From Gammaproteobacteria bacterium (GTDB lineage Bacteria; Pseudomonadota; Gammaproteobacteria; HTCC5015), in contig JACDDA010000004.1 of the NCBI GenBank assembly GCA_013817245.1, forward strand, positions 1-64,000: 64,000 bases of DNA, read 5' to 3'. Positions 39,511 to 47,310 of the stretch are shown piece after piece. A model generated the notes under the pieces. It made no database searches. It saw only the letters and a list, made by a program, of their open reading frames with translations, and was not told the DNA's origin. The position numbers and the translations under genes are program-made. Within the stretch, counting starts at the first letter, position 1; each line of letters starts with the position of its first letter.

Positions 39511-39999
39511 ATGGAAAACAAAATCGGTAGTTCTGATCATGATTCATCAATGAAGAAAGACGGCAACGGTCAAAGCCGAGCAAATAGCCATGAATTTTCT
39601 GCTAATGCTCAAGGTAGCAGTGCAGGTTATTCTGCTAGTGCGCAAACTGGCCAAGCCGGTAAATCTGGTAAAGCTGGTCAATATGCAGGCAGCCAAGCTA
39701 ATAAAGCGCAATCAGGCATAAGCGGTGAATTCCACAGCTTTATTTCTGACATTGAAGAGTTCATTACATCTAATACCTCTTTAACTGGCGAAGATTGGGC
39801 GCAAGCAAAAGCAAAGCTTAATGCGCGCATTGCTTCTGCTAAAGAATCTGTACAAGAAATGAGTGGTGCGGTTGTAGAACGTGCTCGTACTACGGCACGT
39901 GCTACCGATGGATATGTACGTGAAAATCCATGGAAAGCAATTGGTGTAATGGCTGCTTTAGGTTGCTTAGTAGGTGTAATAGCGGCTCGCCGTCGTTAA
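39511..39999 (+). CDS. DUF883 (ElaB/YqjD-like) membrane-anchored protein
   Basis: A 162-residue member of the ElaB/YqjD/DUF883 family, whose E. coli members are stationary-phase, membrane-anchored proteins reported to bind ribosomes. The N terminus (about 70 residues) is a low-complexity Ser/Gly/Gln/Ala region. Then comes the conserved core (EFHSFISDIEEFITSNTSLTGEDWAQAK) and a C-terminal helix ending in AARRR. AAAAAGG nine bases upstream supports the ATG at 39511; an ATG at 39457 is in frame and would shorten the leader. Paralogue of 63078-63497. Confidence 0.88.
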   Translation: MENKIGSSDHDSSMKKDGNGQSRANSHEFSANAQGSSAGYSASAQTGQAGKSGKAGQYAGSQANKAQSGISGEFHSFISDIEEFITSNTSLTGEDWAQAKAKLNARIASAKESVQEMSGAVVERARTTARATDGYVRENPWKAIGVMAALGCLVGVIAARRR

Positions 40000-40034
40000 T
40001 AGGCAAGCAAGGCGAGTTTTACTTGTTAGGTTGT

Positions 40035-40153
40035 GCGTCATGCTCTTGCTAGAAGTAGCGGCCCTGGGAGGCTTGTATAAATGCTTCTTCTAGATATCGC
40101 TCGTAAATGCCCTGGACAGTATTTACGAAAATGGAGGCGATATAGCATGACGC
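40035..40153 (+). ncRNA. Structured RNA element: packed three-way junction
   Basis: Three perfect stems nest with almost no unpaired joints. An outer stem GCGTCATGCT (40035-40044) pairs with AGCATGACGC (40144-40153). Arm A has CTAGAAG (40049-40055) with CTTCTAG (40087-40093), extended by AGC/GCT across one U-U mismatch. Arm B has ATATCGC (40094-40100) with GCGATAT (40137-40143), plus CGTAAAT (40102-40108) with ATTTACG (40121-40127). Arm B abuts arm A and the outer stem directly. Both arm loops contain GCCCTGG. It lies between the DUF883 gene and a terminator. No known RNA family is recognised, the strand is not settled, and it could also be a dispersed palindromic element. Confidence 0.55.
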
Positions 40154-40182
40154 CCCTACCAAGTAATACCATGTAATAATAG

Positions 40183-40280
40183 AAAAGCAGTGACAACAAT
40201 AGGTTGCTCACAAACGTCGGACAACTTAATTACATTTAGGCGACGTCTTTGTCGAACAGCCTTTTGTCTTCACTGCTTTT
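40183..40280 (+). ncRNA. Second structured element, branched hairpin
   Basis: An 11-bp outer stem AAAAGCAGTGA (40183-40193) pairs with TCACTGCTTTT (40270-40280). Inside are a small hairpin CAAC/GTTG (40194-40206) and a 10-bp stem ACAAACGTCG (40210-40219) with CGACG-TC-TTTGT (40241-40252). It starts 29 bases after the three-way junction and ends 15 bases before a terminator, so both may belong to one transcript or to the 3' UTR of the DUF883 gene. Confidence 0.45.
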
Positions 40281-40295
40281 TGTGTAATCCAAATA

Positions 40296-40325
40296 AAAAA
40301 GCCAGAACTAAAATTCTGGCTTTTT
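40296..40325. terminator. Bidirectional terminator between the DUF883 and ferritin-like genes
   Basis: Stem AAAAAGCCAGAA with TTCTGGCTTTTT, loop of six, with A and T runs on both sides. It serves the rightward transcript of the structured elements and the leftward ferritin-like gene that ends at 40349. Confidence 0.9.
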
Positions 40326-40348
40326 GTTTTCATAAGCATTTCGTATTT

Positions 40349-40927
40349 TTACAAAATATTGGCGCTAGTTGGCTCAGCTGATCCCGTTGATTGGGAAAAG
40401 TCGGCTAATAACCCCGCTAATTCATCTGCATGATCTTCTTCTACCGCTAAAATTGATTTTAATAAATGAGTAGTTGTAGAATCTTTATCACCTAGATATT
40501 GTATAAATTCACGATAGCTATCAATGGCAATGCGTTCAGCGATTAAATCTTCTTTAATCATCTCAGCTAAAGATTCTCCCGTAATATATTCAGCATGACT
40601 GCGTTGAGTGAGCGTGTCTGGCGAAAAATCGGGTTCGCCTCCTAACTGAACGATACGACTAGCGAGTTGATCGGCATGAAGTTGTTCTTCTATTGAATGC
40701 GCCATAAATTCATCGGCAATACTTTTGGCATTAATGCCGTTCGCCATAAAATGATGACGTCTATAACGCAACACGCAGACGAGCTCAGTCGCTAACGCTT
40801 CATTAAGCAATTTCAACACTTCGGTTCGATCTGCAGAATAACTCGAAGTAACGGCGCCTTGTTCAATATTTTGGCGTGCTTGTAGACGTAAGGTTTTTAC
40901 ATCAGTTAAGGCGTTTTCAGTAAGCAT
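40349..40927 (-). CDS. Ferritin-like/bacterioferritin-type diiron protein
   Basis: A 192-residue four-helix-bundle protein of the bacterioferritin/ferritin-like group. Likely iron ligands are in LATELVCVLRYRRH (near residue 48), HSIEEQLHADQLA (near residue 80), LIAERIAIDSY (near residue 129) and VEEDHADELAGLL (near residue 161). No methionine clearly placed for bacterioferritin heme was identified. It likely stores iron or detoxifies peroxide together with the catalase and hemerythrin of the region. The C-terminal 15 residues are disordered. No stress box precedes it. Confidence 0.85.
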   Translation of the reverse strand: MLTENALTDVKTLRLQARQNIEQGAVTSSYSADRTEVLKLLNEALATELVCVLRYRRHHFMANGINAKSIADEFMAHSIEEQLHADQLASRIVQLGGEPDFSPDTLTQRSHAEYITGESLAEMIKEDLIAERIAIDSYREFIQYLGDKDSTTTHLLKSILAVEEDHADELAGLLADFSQSTGSAEPTSANIL

Positions 40928-40987
40928 AAAAGCTCCGGTAATGATGATGCGGGGATTCTAAAATTTCTTAATTAATACGAAAAAAAT

Positions 40988-41019
40988 AAAGTGCTTCCGT
41001 ATCGATTGGGAAGCACTTT
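40988..41019 (-). terminator. Terminator of the BON-domain gene
   Basis: An 11-bp stem AAAGTGCTTCC (40988-40998) pairs with GGAAGCACTTT (41009-41019), with a 10-base loop. On the minus strand it is followed by ATTTTTTTC. It lies 15 bases past the BON gene stop. Confidence 0.85.
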
Positions 41020-41033
41020 ATGCGGTCAAAAGA

Positions 41034-41354
41034 TTATTTTGCTTTTATGACCATATCGCTTTTAACGTTTTTAACGTGCTTTACATTTTTTGCAACTTGA
41101 ATAGCTTTATCGATTTGCCATTGTGAATTAACAAAACCAGCTAACTGCACATTACCTTCAAAAACGGTGACATTAATATCAAATGAATTAACGTCTTTTT
41201 CAGCTAACAAAGCTGCTTTAACTTGTGCTGTGATCGTAGAATCGGTAACTACTTCACGCCCCGTTCTTTCATGACCGTCATGATGTGCGCAGGCTACAAA
41301 AAATAAACTGCTAGTGCCAATAACAGCGGAGACTAATAAGGTTTTAAAATTCAT
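41034..41354 (-). CDS. BON-domain periplasmic lipoprotein (OsmY-like)
   Basis: A 106-residue protein with a lipoprotein signal (SLFFVACAHHDG, lipidated cysteine near residue 22) and one BON domain (residues about 37-104, DSTITAQVKAALLAEKDVNSFDINVTVFEGNVQLAGFV), a fold that binds phospholipid surfaces in osmotic-stress proteins such as OsmY and DolP. The ATG at 41354 is six bases after AAAGGA; a longer frame to 41453 would cross the promoter and is rejected. A perfect stress box lies 75 bases upstream. Confidence 0.88.
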   Translation of the reverse strand: MNFKTLLVSAVIGTSSLFFVACAHHDGHERTGREVVTDSTITAQVKAALLAEKDVNSFDINVTVFEGNVQLAGFVNSQWQIDKAIQVAKNVKHVKNVKSDMVIKAK

Positions 41355-41400
41355 AAGAAGATCCTTTATGATTGAGAGAGATACGAGGTTTTCGTAGTGC

Positions 41401-41442
41401 AATGTGCTATGAGCGCCATTTAAAGTCAGTGCGCAAGCGCAC
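41401..41442 (-). promoter_or_regulatory. Stress-box promoter of the BON-domain gene (exact match)
   Basis: GTGCG-N4-CGCAC-TGA (41429-41442) followed 22 bases on by CACATT (41401-41406). The -10 is poor apart from A at position 2 and T at position 6, as expected for an activator-dependent promoter. Centre about -41.5. Confidence 0.75.
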
Positions 41443-41535
41443 ATACGACCCACGCGATTTTATTTAAGATAATTTATACATTAAGGAATGAGCTGATATT
41501 GCTAGCTCAATTGCGATCAATAATTGGAGTTAGCT

Positions 41536-41949
41536 ATGTTTAAGTATGTTGTCGTATATAGCGTTATTTTAATTGTAATGTTTTTGCTGGATTTTATATG
41601 GTTGGGTTATATCGCCAAATCTTTTTATCAAAATAGCATGGGTCACTTAATGGCCGCGCGGCCTAATTTTTTTGTAGCGTTTCTGTTTTACGCGATTTTT
41701 TCCGTCGGTTTGTTGATCTTCGCCGTAGCGCCTCATGGCGCTATTAATTCATGGTCAACGACGTTTGTTACCGCCGCGCTTTTCGGATTTTTTGCTTACG
41801 CTACTTATGATTTGACTAATCTGGCCACCTTAAAAAATTGGCCCATTAGCCTGACAGTAGTAGATATCGCTTGGGGAACTTTTGTTAGCGGAATCTCAGC
41901 CGTCGCGGGCAGATCTGCGTGGGAATGGTTTGCTACAGCCATTAGATAA
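41536..41949 (+). CDS. DUF2177 integral membrane protein
   Basis: A 137-residue protein with four membrane helices of the DUF2177 family (FLLDFIWLGYIAKSFYQ at the start, YATYDLTNLATLKNWP in the third helix). The function of the family is unknown; relatives often sit in stress or light-response clusters. TTGGAGTT stands four bases before the ATG at 41536. It starts a rightward group with the flavoprotein gene 45 bases downstream. Confidence 0.85.
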   Translation: MFKYVVVYSVILIVMFLLDFIWLGYIAKSFYQNSMGHLMAARPNFFVAFLFYAIFSVGLLIFAVAPHGAINSWSTTFVTAALFGFFAYATYDLTNLATLKNWPISLTVVDIAWGTFVSGISAVAGRSAWEWFATAIR

Positions 41950-41994
41950 TTTTTCTTAAATTTAAGTACGTAAAACTAACTAAGGAAATTATTT

Positions 41995-42567
41995 GTGAGT
42001 ACATATGATATTGCGGTAATAGTGGGCAGCTTACGTAAACAATCTTATAATCAAAAATTAGCGCAAGCCTTGATAAAATTAGCGCCTCCTGAGTTTTCAT
42101 TTAATTTTATTTCAATAGCAGATTTGCCTCTTTATAATCAAGACGATGATGAAAATCCTGCTGCTACAGTACAACGTTTAAAAAAAGAAATATTAGCCGC
42201 GGACGGCTTATTATTTGTAACGCCCGAATATAACCGTTCGATCCCCGGCGTATTAAAAAACGCGATGGATCATGGCTCGCGTCCGTATGGAAAAAGTGTA
42301 TGGACGGGTAAACCGGCGGGTATCGTCGGCGCTTCTATAGGTGCTATGGGCACTGCCTTGGCGCAACAACATTTACGTAATGTTTTATCGTATTTAGATA
42401 TGCCTACTTTAGGTTTACCAGAAGTTTACGTGCATATTCAAAAAGATTTTTTTGATGCGCAGGGTGAGCTTGCCGAAAAAAATCAGAAATTTTTACAAGA
42501 CTGGATGAATCCATACGTAGCATGGATAAAACAACATGCTTCTACAGCGCGGACGGATGCTAAATAA
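41995..42567 (+). CDS. NADPH-dependent FMN reductase
   Basis: A 190-residue flavodoxin-fold reductase of the FMN_red family (chromate/quinone/azo reductase-like). The FMN phosphate loop is GSLRKQSYNQKLA at about residues 11-23, and TPEYNRSIPGVLKNAMDHGSRP near residue 75 is the family signature. It reduces flavin or quinones with NADPH and may limit one-electron quinone cycling under oxidative stress. The start is GTG, with AAGGAAATT upstream. Confidence 0.92.
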   Translation: MSTYDIAVIVGSLRKQSYNQKLAQALIKLAPPEFSFNFISIADLPLYNQDDDENPAATVQRLKKEILAADGLLFVTPEYNRSIPGVLKNAMDHGSRPYGKSVWTGKPAGIVGASIGAMGTALAQQHLRNVLSYLDMPTLGLPEVYVHIQKDFFDAQGELAEKNQKFLQDWMNPYVAWIKQHASTARTDAK

Positions 42568-42623
42568 TCTATTATCAGTCATGCCCGCATTTTATTTATT
42601 GTTATATTTTTGGAGACTATGCT

Positions 42624-43037
42624 ATGAGCAATAAAAATCCTCCGGTGTTAGATCCTGTGCAAACCCGGGAAAAAGCCTTATCTCGCTGGGATGATGAAGG
42701 CGGTTCCGTAGCCGTGCAACCAGATCGCACACCCAATGAAATACAGGGTGAAACGCCCAATGAAATACAGGGTGAAACGCCTAGCGGTATATATAGTGAA
42801 GTGCCTGCCTTAACTCATGCGGAATTAGTCCAATTGCGTGTACGGGTGATTGCCTTGGAAAATTTGCTAATCAGTCTATTAAGCGACGCCTCTATCGAGC
42901 AATTGCAGCAAGTGAGAGAGATGGCCAGTTATATCTCGCCGCGCGTGGGCGCGACGCATCATCCACTTACAGTACGAGCGGCCGCACAGATGAATCATTT
43001 GGTCGAACGCGCAAGTCACTTTCGTGATCTAGCATAA
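42624..43037 (+). CDS. Conserved hypothetical protein with an octapeptide tandem repeat
   Basis: A 137-residue soluble protein of unknown function. The start PVLDPVQTREKALSRWDDEGG is a motif seen in small hypothetical proteins of proteobacteria. Residues about 36-52 hold a tandem repeat (TPNEIQGE twice, then a degenerate third). The C-terminal half is helical (ALTHAELVQLRVRVIALENLLISLL), possibly a short coiled coil for oligomerisation. It is 56 bases after the FMN reductase and may share its transcript. Confidence 0.7.
   Translation: MSNKNPPVLDPVQTREKALSRWDDEGGSVAVQPDRTPNEIQGETPNEIQGETPSGIYSEVPALTHAELVQLRVRVIALENLLISLLSDASIEQLQQVREMASYISPRVGATHHPLTVRAAAQMNHLVERASHFRDLA
42732..42779 (+). repeat. 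Two perfect 24-bp tandem repeat units
   Basis: The 24-base unit at 42732-42755 is repeated exactly at 42756-42779, adding eight codons in frame. A degenerate third unit may follow. Perfect identity implies recent expansion. Confidence 0.9.
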
Positions 43038-43069
43038 CTCGGACAGGGAAACTCTATATTATGCGCTGT

Positions 43070-43111
43070 GTGCTGTACCGCACATACTGCGTGTGCGCAA
43101 TCGCACATGAT
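43070..43111 (+). promoter_or_regulatory. Upstream stress-box promoter of the signalling operon (9/10 match)
   Basis: GTGCT-N4-CGCAC-ATA (43070-43083), then CATGAT (43106-43111) after 22 bases, centre about -41.5. The expected start near 43118 leaves a 125-base leader before the first kinase gene. Confidence 0.55.
43093..43106 (+). promoter_or_regulatory. Second stress box of the signalling operon (exact match)
   Basis: A perfect GTGCG-N4-CGCAC whose centre is 23 bases downstream of the upstream box centre, roughly two helical turns. Bound protein here would cover the -10 of the upstream promoter. Two sites could therefore give activation followed by self-limitation, or dimer-dimer contacts; this is inference. 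Confidence 0.65.
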
Positions 43112-43242
43112 TTTAGCGTCTTGCGATCCGCCTAAAATAACGCAATAAAATCGAGTGTGATATCCAATCTCTTTTTTGTTGATAGCTGATAACACGCCAT
43201 TCATATTATTTGGTTTTATCCCAATAGGAAGCAGGGCTGTTT

Positions 43243-45339
43243 ATGATTGATGAAAAGGCCCAGACTTTAGATATAAATACCTCCCCGTTAAGTTCGCAAG
43301 CCATGTCTCTGGTTGCCGATGATGCAAAAAAATTATTAAAAACAGGCGTATTGCAAACCCAACTGCTTACCAATCCTCATTTCGCGCTGATCGCTACCGA
43401 CCAACAAGGAGTCGTGCAGGTTTTTAATGCAGGCGCCGAGTGCATGTTAGGTTATCAAGCCACAGAAGTGCTGAATGCTATTACGCCCGCTGCTTTGGCT
43501 GATCCTGTGGAATTAATTAATCGTGCTCAAGCACTCAGTTTAGAATTTGGCACTTCTATTGCACCGGGGTTTGAAGCTTTAATATTTAAAGCTGCGCGCG
43601 ACCTTGAAGATAAGTATGAACTGAGTTTTGTGGACAAAGAAGGTCGCCGTCTTCCAGCTATGTGGTCGGTGACGGCATTACGCGATCAACATAATGAAGT
43701 GATCGGTTATTTATTAATGGGCATAGATAACTCTTCGCGTAAACGTGTAGAGGAAGACAGCAAACGATTTTTTTCCGTGTCACAAGACCTCTTATGTATT
43801 GCGAGTTTTGATGGTTATTTTAAATCTTTAAATAGCGCTTGGGAAAAAACGCTAGGTTTTAGCTGTGAGGAAATTATGGCTAAACCAATAATTGAATCTA
43901 TATATCCGGAGGACAGAGAAGATACTCTAAACCATATTCAAAAATTGATTGCGGTTCCTGTTACTGATAAACAGCTCTATGAAAATCGTTATCTTTGTAA
44001 AGACGGATCTTATCGCTGGTTGTTATGGAGCACCACAGTAGTAGTTGAAGATCAATTATTGTACGCCTCAGCACGCGATGTCACTGAATATAAAGAAGCG
44101 CGTGAAGCCTTGCTGAAAAATAATATTGAATTACAACAAGCCTGGACAGAAGCTGAAAAAGCGAATCGAGCAAAGTCGGAATTTTTATCTAGCATGAGCC
44201 ATGAATTACGCACGCCGCTGAGCGCGATTCTAGGCTTTGCGCAATTAATAGATTCAGCAACGCCGCCACCTACACCCGCACAGAAAAGCAGCGTTGATCA
44301 AATCTTACAAGCCGGTTGGTATTTGCTGGATTTAATTAATGAAATTTTAGATCTAGCCTTGATTGAGTCTGGAAAATTATCTTTATTGCTAGAGCCCATC
44401 TTGCTAGAGGAAGTAATGTGCGAATGTGAAATGATGATAGAACCACAAGCAGAGCGCCGTGGCATTACATTATCTTTTGAGCAAAGAGCGACTGAACACG
44501 TCCTACATGCCGATCGTACGCGTACCAAACAAGTGATCATCAACTTATTATCCAACGCAATTAAATATAATATTGCTGGCGGTACGGTTAATGTCCATTA
44601 CGCCACAAGCAAACTTGGTTTCATTCGTATTTGTATTTCTGATAGTGGCGAAGGTTTGCCGCCCGAAAAAATGGCTCAACTATTTCAACCGTTTAATCGT
44701 TTGGGCCAAGAATTGGGTTGCGAAGAAGGCACTGGTATCGGTTTAGTCTTGAGCAAGCGTTTGATTGAATTAATGGGCGGCACTATTGGCGTAGAAAGTA
44801 CCGTAGGCAAGGGTAGTACCTTCTGGGTAGAATTTAAATTAAGCGCGCAATCTTTATCAAATGCTATATCTACCGAGAATCTTATGGATAATGCCGAATC
44901 TGTCAAAGTCGAAAAAAAATCCCCTACCATCTTATACGTAGAAGATAACGCAGCAAATTTAATGTTGGTAGAAAACCTGATTGCCCGTCGTGCCGATTTA
45001 AATCTCATCAGTACGCTTGATGGCCATGCAGGCATTGCGCTTGCGCGTAATGCTCAGCCTGATATGATTTTAATGGATATCAATTTGCCGGGTATTAATG
45101 GCGTTAATGCGCTACAGATTCTAAGGAATGATCCTCTTACGGCTCATATTCCAGTAGTAGCACTCAGTGCCAATGCTATGTCCGGTGATATTGAAAAAGG
45201 CTTGCAAGCAGGTTTTTTTCGTTATCTAACCAAGCCTATTGTATTGGATCAGTTTATGGAAATCGTAGACCTTACCTTGAAACATGCGCGCACAAAATTA
45301 GCCAATAAAGATTCGACTTCAACCGATCAAAAAGTATAA
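43243..45339 (+). CDS. Hybrid sensor histidine kinase, PAS-PAS-HisKA-HATPase-REC
   Basis: A 698-residue soluble sensor kinase with two PAS domains (about residues 40-160 and 172-288), a short coiled coil, HisKA with phospho-acceptor H320 in SMSHELRTP, an ATPase domain with N-box (NLLSNAIKYN) and G-boxes (DSGEGLPPEK, GTGIGLVLSK), and a C-terminal receiver with phospho-acceptor D612 (MILMDINLPG) and K near 664 (YLTKPI). It has no membrane helix, so it senses a cytoplasmic signal. It is the first gene of a four-gene signalling operon behind two stress boxes. Its kinase and receiver parts are nearly duplicated in the next gene. Confidence 0.95.
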   Translation: MIDEKAQTLDINTSPLSSQAMSLVADDAKKLLKTGVLQTQLLTNPHFALIATDQQGVVQVFNAGAECMLGYQATEVLNAITPAALADPVELINRAQALSLEFGTSIAPGFEALIFKAARDLEDKYELSFVDKEGRRLPAMWSVTALRDQHNEVIGYLLMGIDNSSRKRVEEDSKRFFSVSQDLLCIASFDGYFKSLNSAWEKTLGFSCEEIMAKPIIESIYPEDREDTLNHIQKLIAVPVTDKQLYENRYLCKDGSYRWLLWSTTVVVEDQLLYASARDVTEYKEAREALLKNNIELQQAWTEAEKANRAKSEFLSSMSHELRTPLSAILGFAQLIDSATPPPTPAQKSSVDQILQAGWYLLDLINEILDLALIESGKLSLLLEPILLEEVMCECEMMIEPQAERRGITLSFEQRATEHVLHADRTRTKQVIINLLSNAIKYNIAGGTVNVHYATSKLGFIRICISDSGEGLPPEKMAQLFQPFNRLGQELGCEEGTGIGLVLSKRLIELMGGTIGVESTVGKGSTFWVEFKLSAQSLSNAISTENLMDNAESVKVEKKSPTILYVEDNAANLMLVENLIARRADLNLISTLDGHAGIALARNAQPDMILMDINLPGINGVNALQILRNDPLTAHIPVVALSANAMSGDIEKGLQAGFFRYLTKPIVLDQFMEIVDLTLKHARTKLANKDSTSTDQKV

Positions 45340-45417
45340 AAAATTTATAATGAAACGATTATTTATTTTAAATATAAAGCCTCTGTCTTTATATCGTGAC
45401 GTAAAGGACGGCAGTAT

Positions 45418-47310
45418 ATGAAGAAGGCGCCATCCGGATCCGGGTATAGAGTGGTTGGATTTATCAGCGTAGCCGCATTGATAGTTTCTTTAGGTGCGTT
45501 TTGGACGTTTAGGCAAATTCAACACGCAGCAGATGCACGTCAGCAAACCTATATAGTGCTTACTACTGCCAATAAACTATTATTAGAAGTACAAATATCT
45601 GAACCTGAGCGCGCTTATGTCCTGTTACAAGATCCTCATTTTCTGTCTAACTATATCGCAGCGCGCGAAAATATTCGCCGACTTTTAAAAAGCTTGCGAG
45701 TCGTTACCAAAAATAATAACGATCCCGCGAATTTGAATGCAGTGACGGCCTTGATCGAAATAAAAAAAGCCAAAATGAAGCAGATCATAGATTTTTTACA
45801 AAACAATCAAACGCTGCCAGCCATTCTAGAAATAGAGAGCGAGCAGAATCAACAGTTGATGAGTCGCATTCACTTTGAAATGCAAGCTTTTATGCAGTAT
45901 CAAGAAGAATTAGTGATACGCCGAGATGCCAAATTCCAAGCTGAAATGCGTTTGTTGTTTATATTTATTGTGGTCGGCAGTGTATTTGCATTCGTTATCG
46001 CTGTTGTATTCGTGTATTTTGTTTATCAGCAATCACAGCATCGAATAAAAAATTTAGTGTTCTTGAAAACACAAGAATTATTAGCATCGCAAGAACGCAG
46101 CAATCAGCAATTACAAAAAATGATTGCTGTCGCGGAAAAAGCGAATTTGGCGAAATCAGAATTCTTATCCAGCATGAGCCACGAATTACGCACACCCTTA
46201 AGTGCCATTTTGGGATTTGCTCAATTGATAGATTCCGGTACACCTGAGCCTTCAGCTGCACAAAAACGCAGCCTCGATCAGATCTTGCAATCCGGGTGGT
46301 ATTTATTAGATTTAATTAATGAAATTTTAGATTTGGCATTAATTGAATCAGGACGTTTGTCAGTGTCATGTGAACCCATGGCTTTAAATGACGTGTTGCA
46401 AGAATGCCGCATGATGGTAGAGCCAAAGGCTCTTGAGCGTGACATCATTCTAAGTTTCCCTCCCGCGTATGTTTCATACACAGTACACGCGGATCGCACG
46501 CGCTTAAAACAAGTCATTATTAATTTATTAACTAATGCCATTAAATACAATGTCATCGGCGGCAAGGTAATCGTGGACTGTAAAGAGTGTGCGCCGGGAT
46601 ATATTCATATTTCAATCAAAGATACCGGCGAAGGTTTATCGCCAGAACAAACGGCGCAACTATTTCAACCTTTTAATCGTTTAGGCCAAGAAATTAAGGC
46701 GACCGAAGGCACGGGTATTGGCCTAGTGTTAAGTAAACGCTTAATCGAATTAATGGAAGGTACGATTGGCGCAGACAGCATGGTAGGCGAAGGTAGTGTA
46801 TTTTGGGTAGAGTTAAAATCAACTGAAGCAGCGCTACCTGTGTTCGCACCTAACGATACCGTTAAAAAAATAGTGACACCAGTGGATGCTAATATGAAAA
46901 AACGGACTTTACTGTATGTGGAAGATAATCCTGCAAACCTGATGTTGATAGAGGACCTGGTTGCCCGTCGTTTGGATTTACGTTTAATTAGTGCACGGGA
47001 TGGTATTCAAGGAATTGAAATGGCACGCACTGAACAACCCGACATTATTTTGATGGATATTAATTTACCGGGTATTACAGGCGTTAAAGCCTTGCAAATT
47101 TTGCAAGATGATCCGCTGACGATGCATATTCCCGTCATTGCGGTCAGCGCTAATGCAATGCCGCGAGATATTGAAAAAGGTTTAAAAGCGGGTTTTTTCC
47201 GTTATTTAACTAAGCCTATTATGGTTAATTCTTTTATGGACACGATTGATTTAGCATTAAAAGTTGCAGAAACCCGAGCCACCAACAGTCCCGTGGAGAA
47301 AGCATGGTAA
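45418..47310 (+). CDS. Membrane hybrid histidine kinase, CHASE3-like sensor
   Basis: A 630-residue kinase with a membrane helix at about residues 12-31, a helical periplasmic domain of about 145 residues resembling CHASE3, and a second helix near 180-204. Then follow HisKA with H255, an HATPase domain, and a receiver with D547. The kinase and receiver parts are closely similar to the preceding protein (for example SEFLSSMSHELRTPLSAILG in both), so the pair arose by duplication with exchange of the sensor. It ends overlapping the REC-PAS gene. Confidence 0.94.
   Translation: MKKAPSGSGYRVVGFISVAALIVSLGAFWTFRQIQHAADARQQTYIVLTTANKLLLEVQISEPERAYVLLQDPHFLSNYIAARENIRRLLKSLRVVTKNNNDPANLNAVTALIEIKKAKMKQIIDFLQNNQTLPAILEIESEQNQQLMSRIHFEMQAFMQYQEELVIRRDAKFQAEMRLLFIFIVVGSVFAFVIAVVFVYFVYQQSQHRIKNLVFLKTQELLASQERSNQQLQKMIAVAEKANLAKSEFLSSMSHELRTPLSAILGFAQLIDSGTPEPSAAQKRSLDQILQSGWYLLDLINEILDLALIESGRLSVSCEPMALNDVLQECRMMVEPKALERDIILSFPPAYVSYTVHADRTRLKQVIINLLTNAIKYNVIGGKVIVDCKECAPGYIHISIKDTGEGLSPEQTAQLFQPFNRLGQEIKATEGTGIGLVLSKRLIELMEGTIGADSMVGEGSVFWVELKSTEAALPVFAPNDTVKKIVTPVDANMKKRTLLYVEDNPANLMLIEDLVARRLDLRLISARDGIQGIEMARTEQPDIILMDINLPGITGVKALQILQDDPLTMHIPVIAVSANAMPRDIEKGLKAGFFRYLTKPIMVNSFMDTIDLALKVAETRATNSPVEKAW

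Noticed and set aside
40190-40381. 63-residue open frame on the plus strand
   Set aside because: It runs through a branched fold and a strong terminator into the ferritin-like gene; no plausible start site.
41355-41453. 33-residue N-terminal extension of the BON gene
   Set aside because: It would cover the promoter and stress box; the ATG at 41354 has a ribosome-binding site and gives a proper lipoprotein signal.
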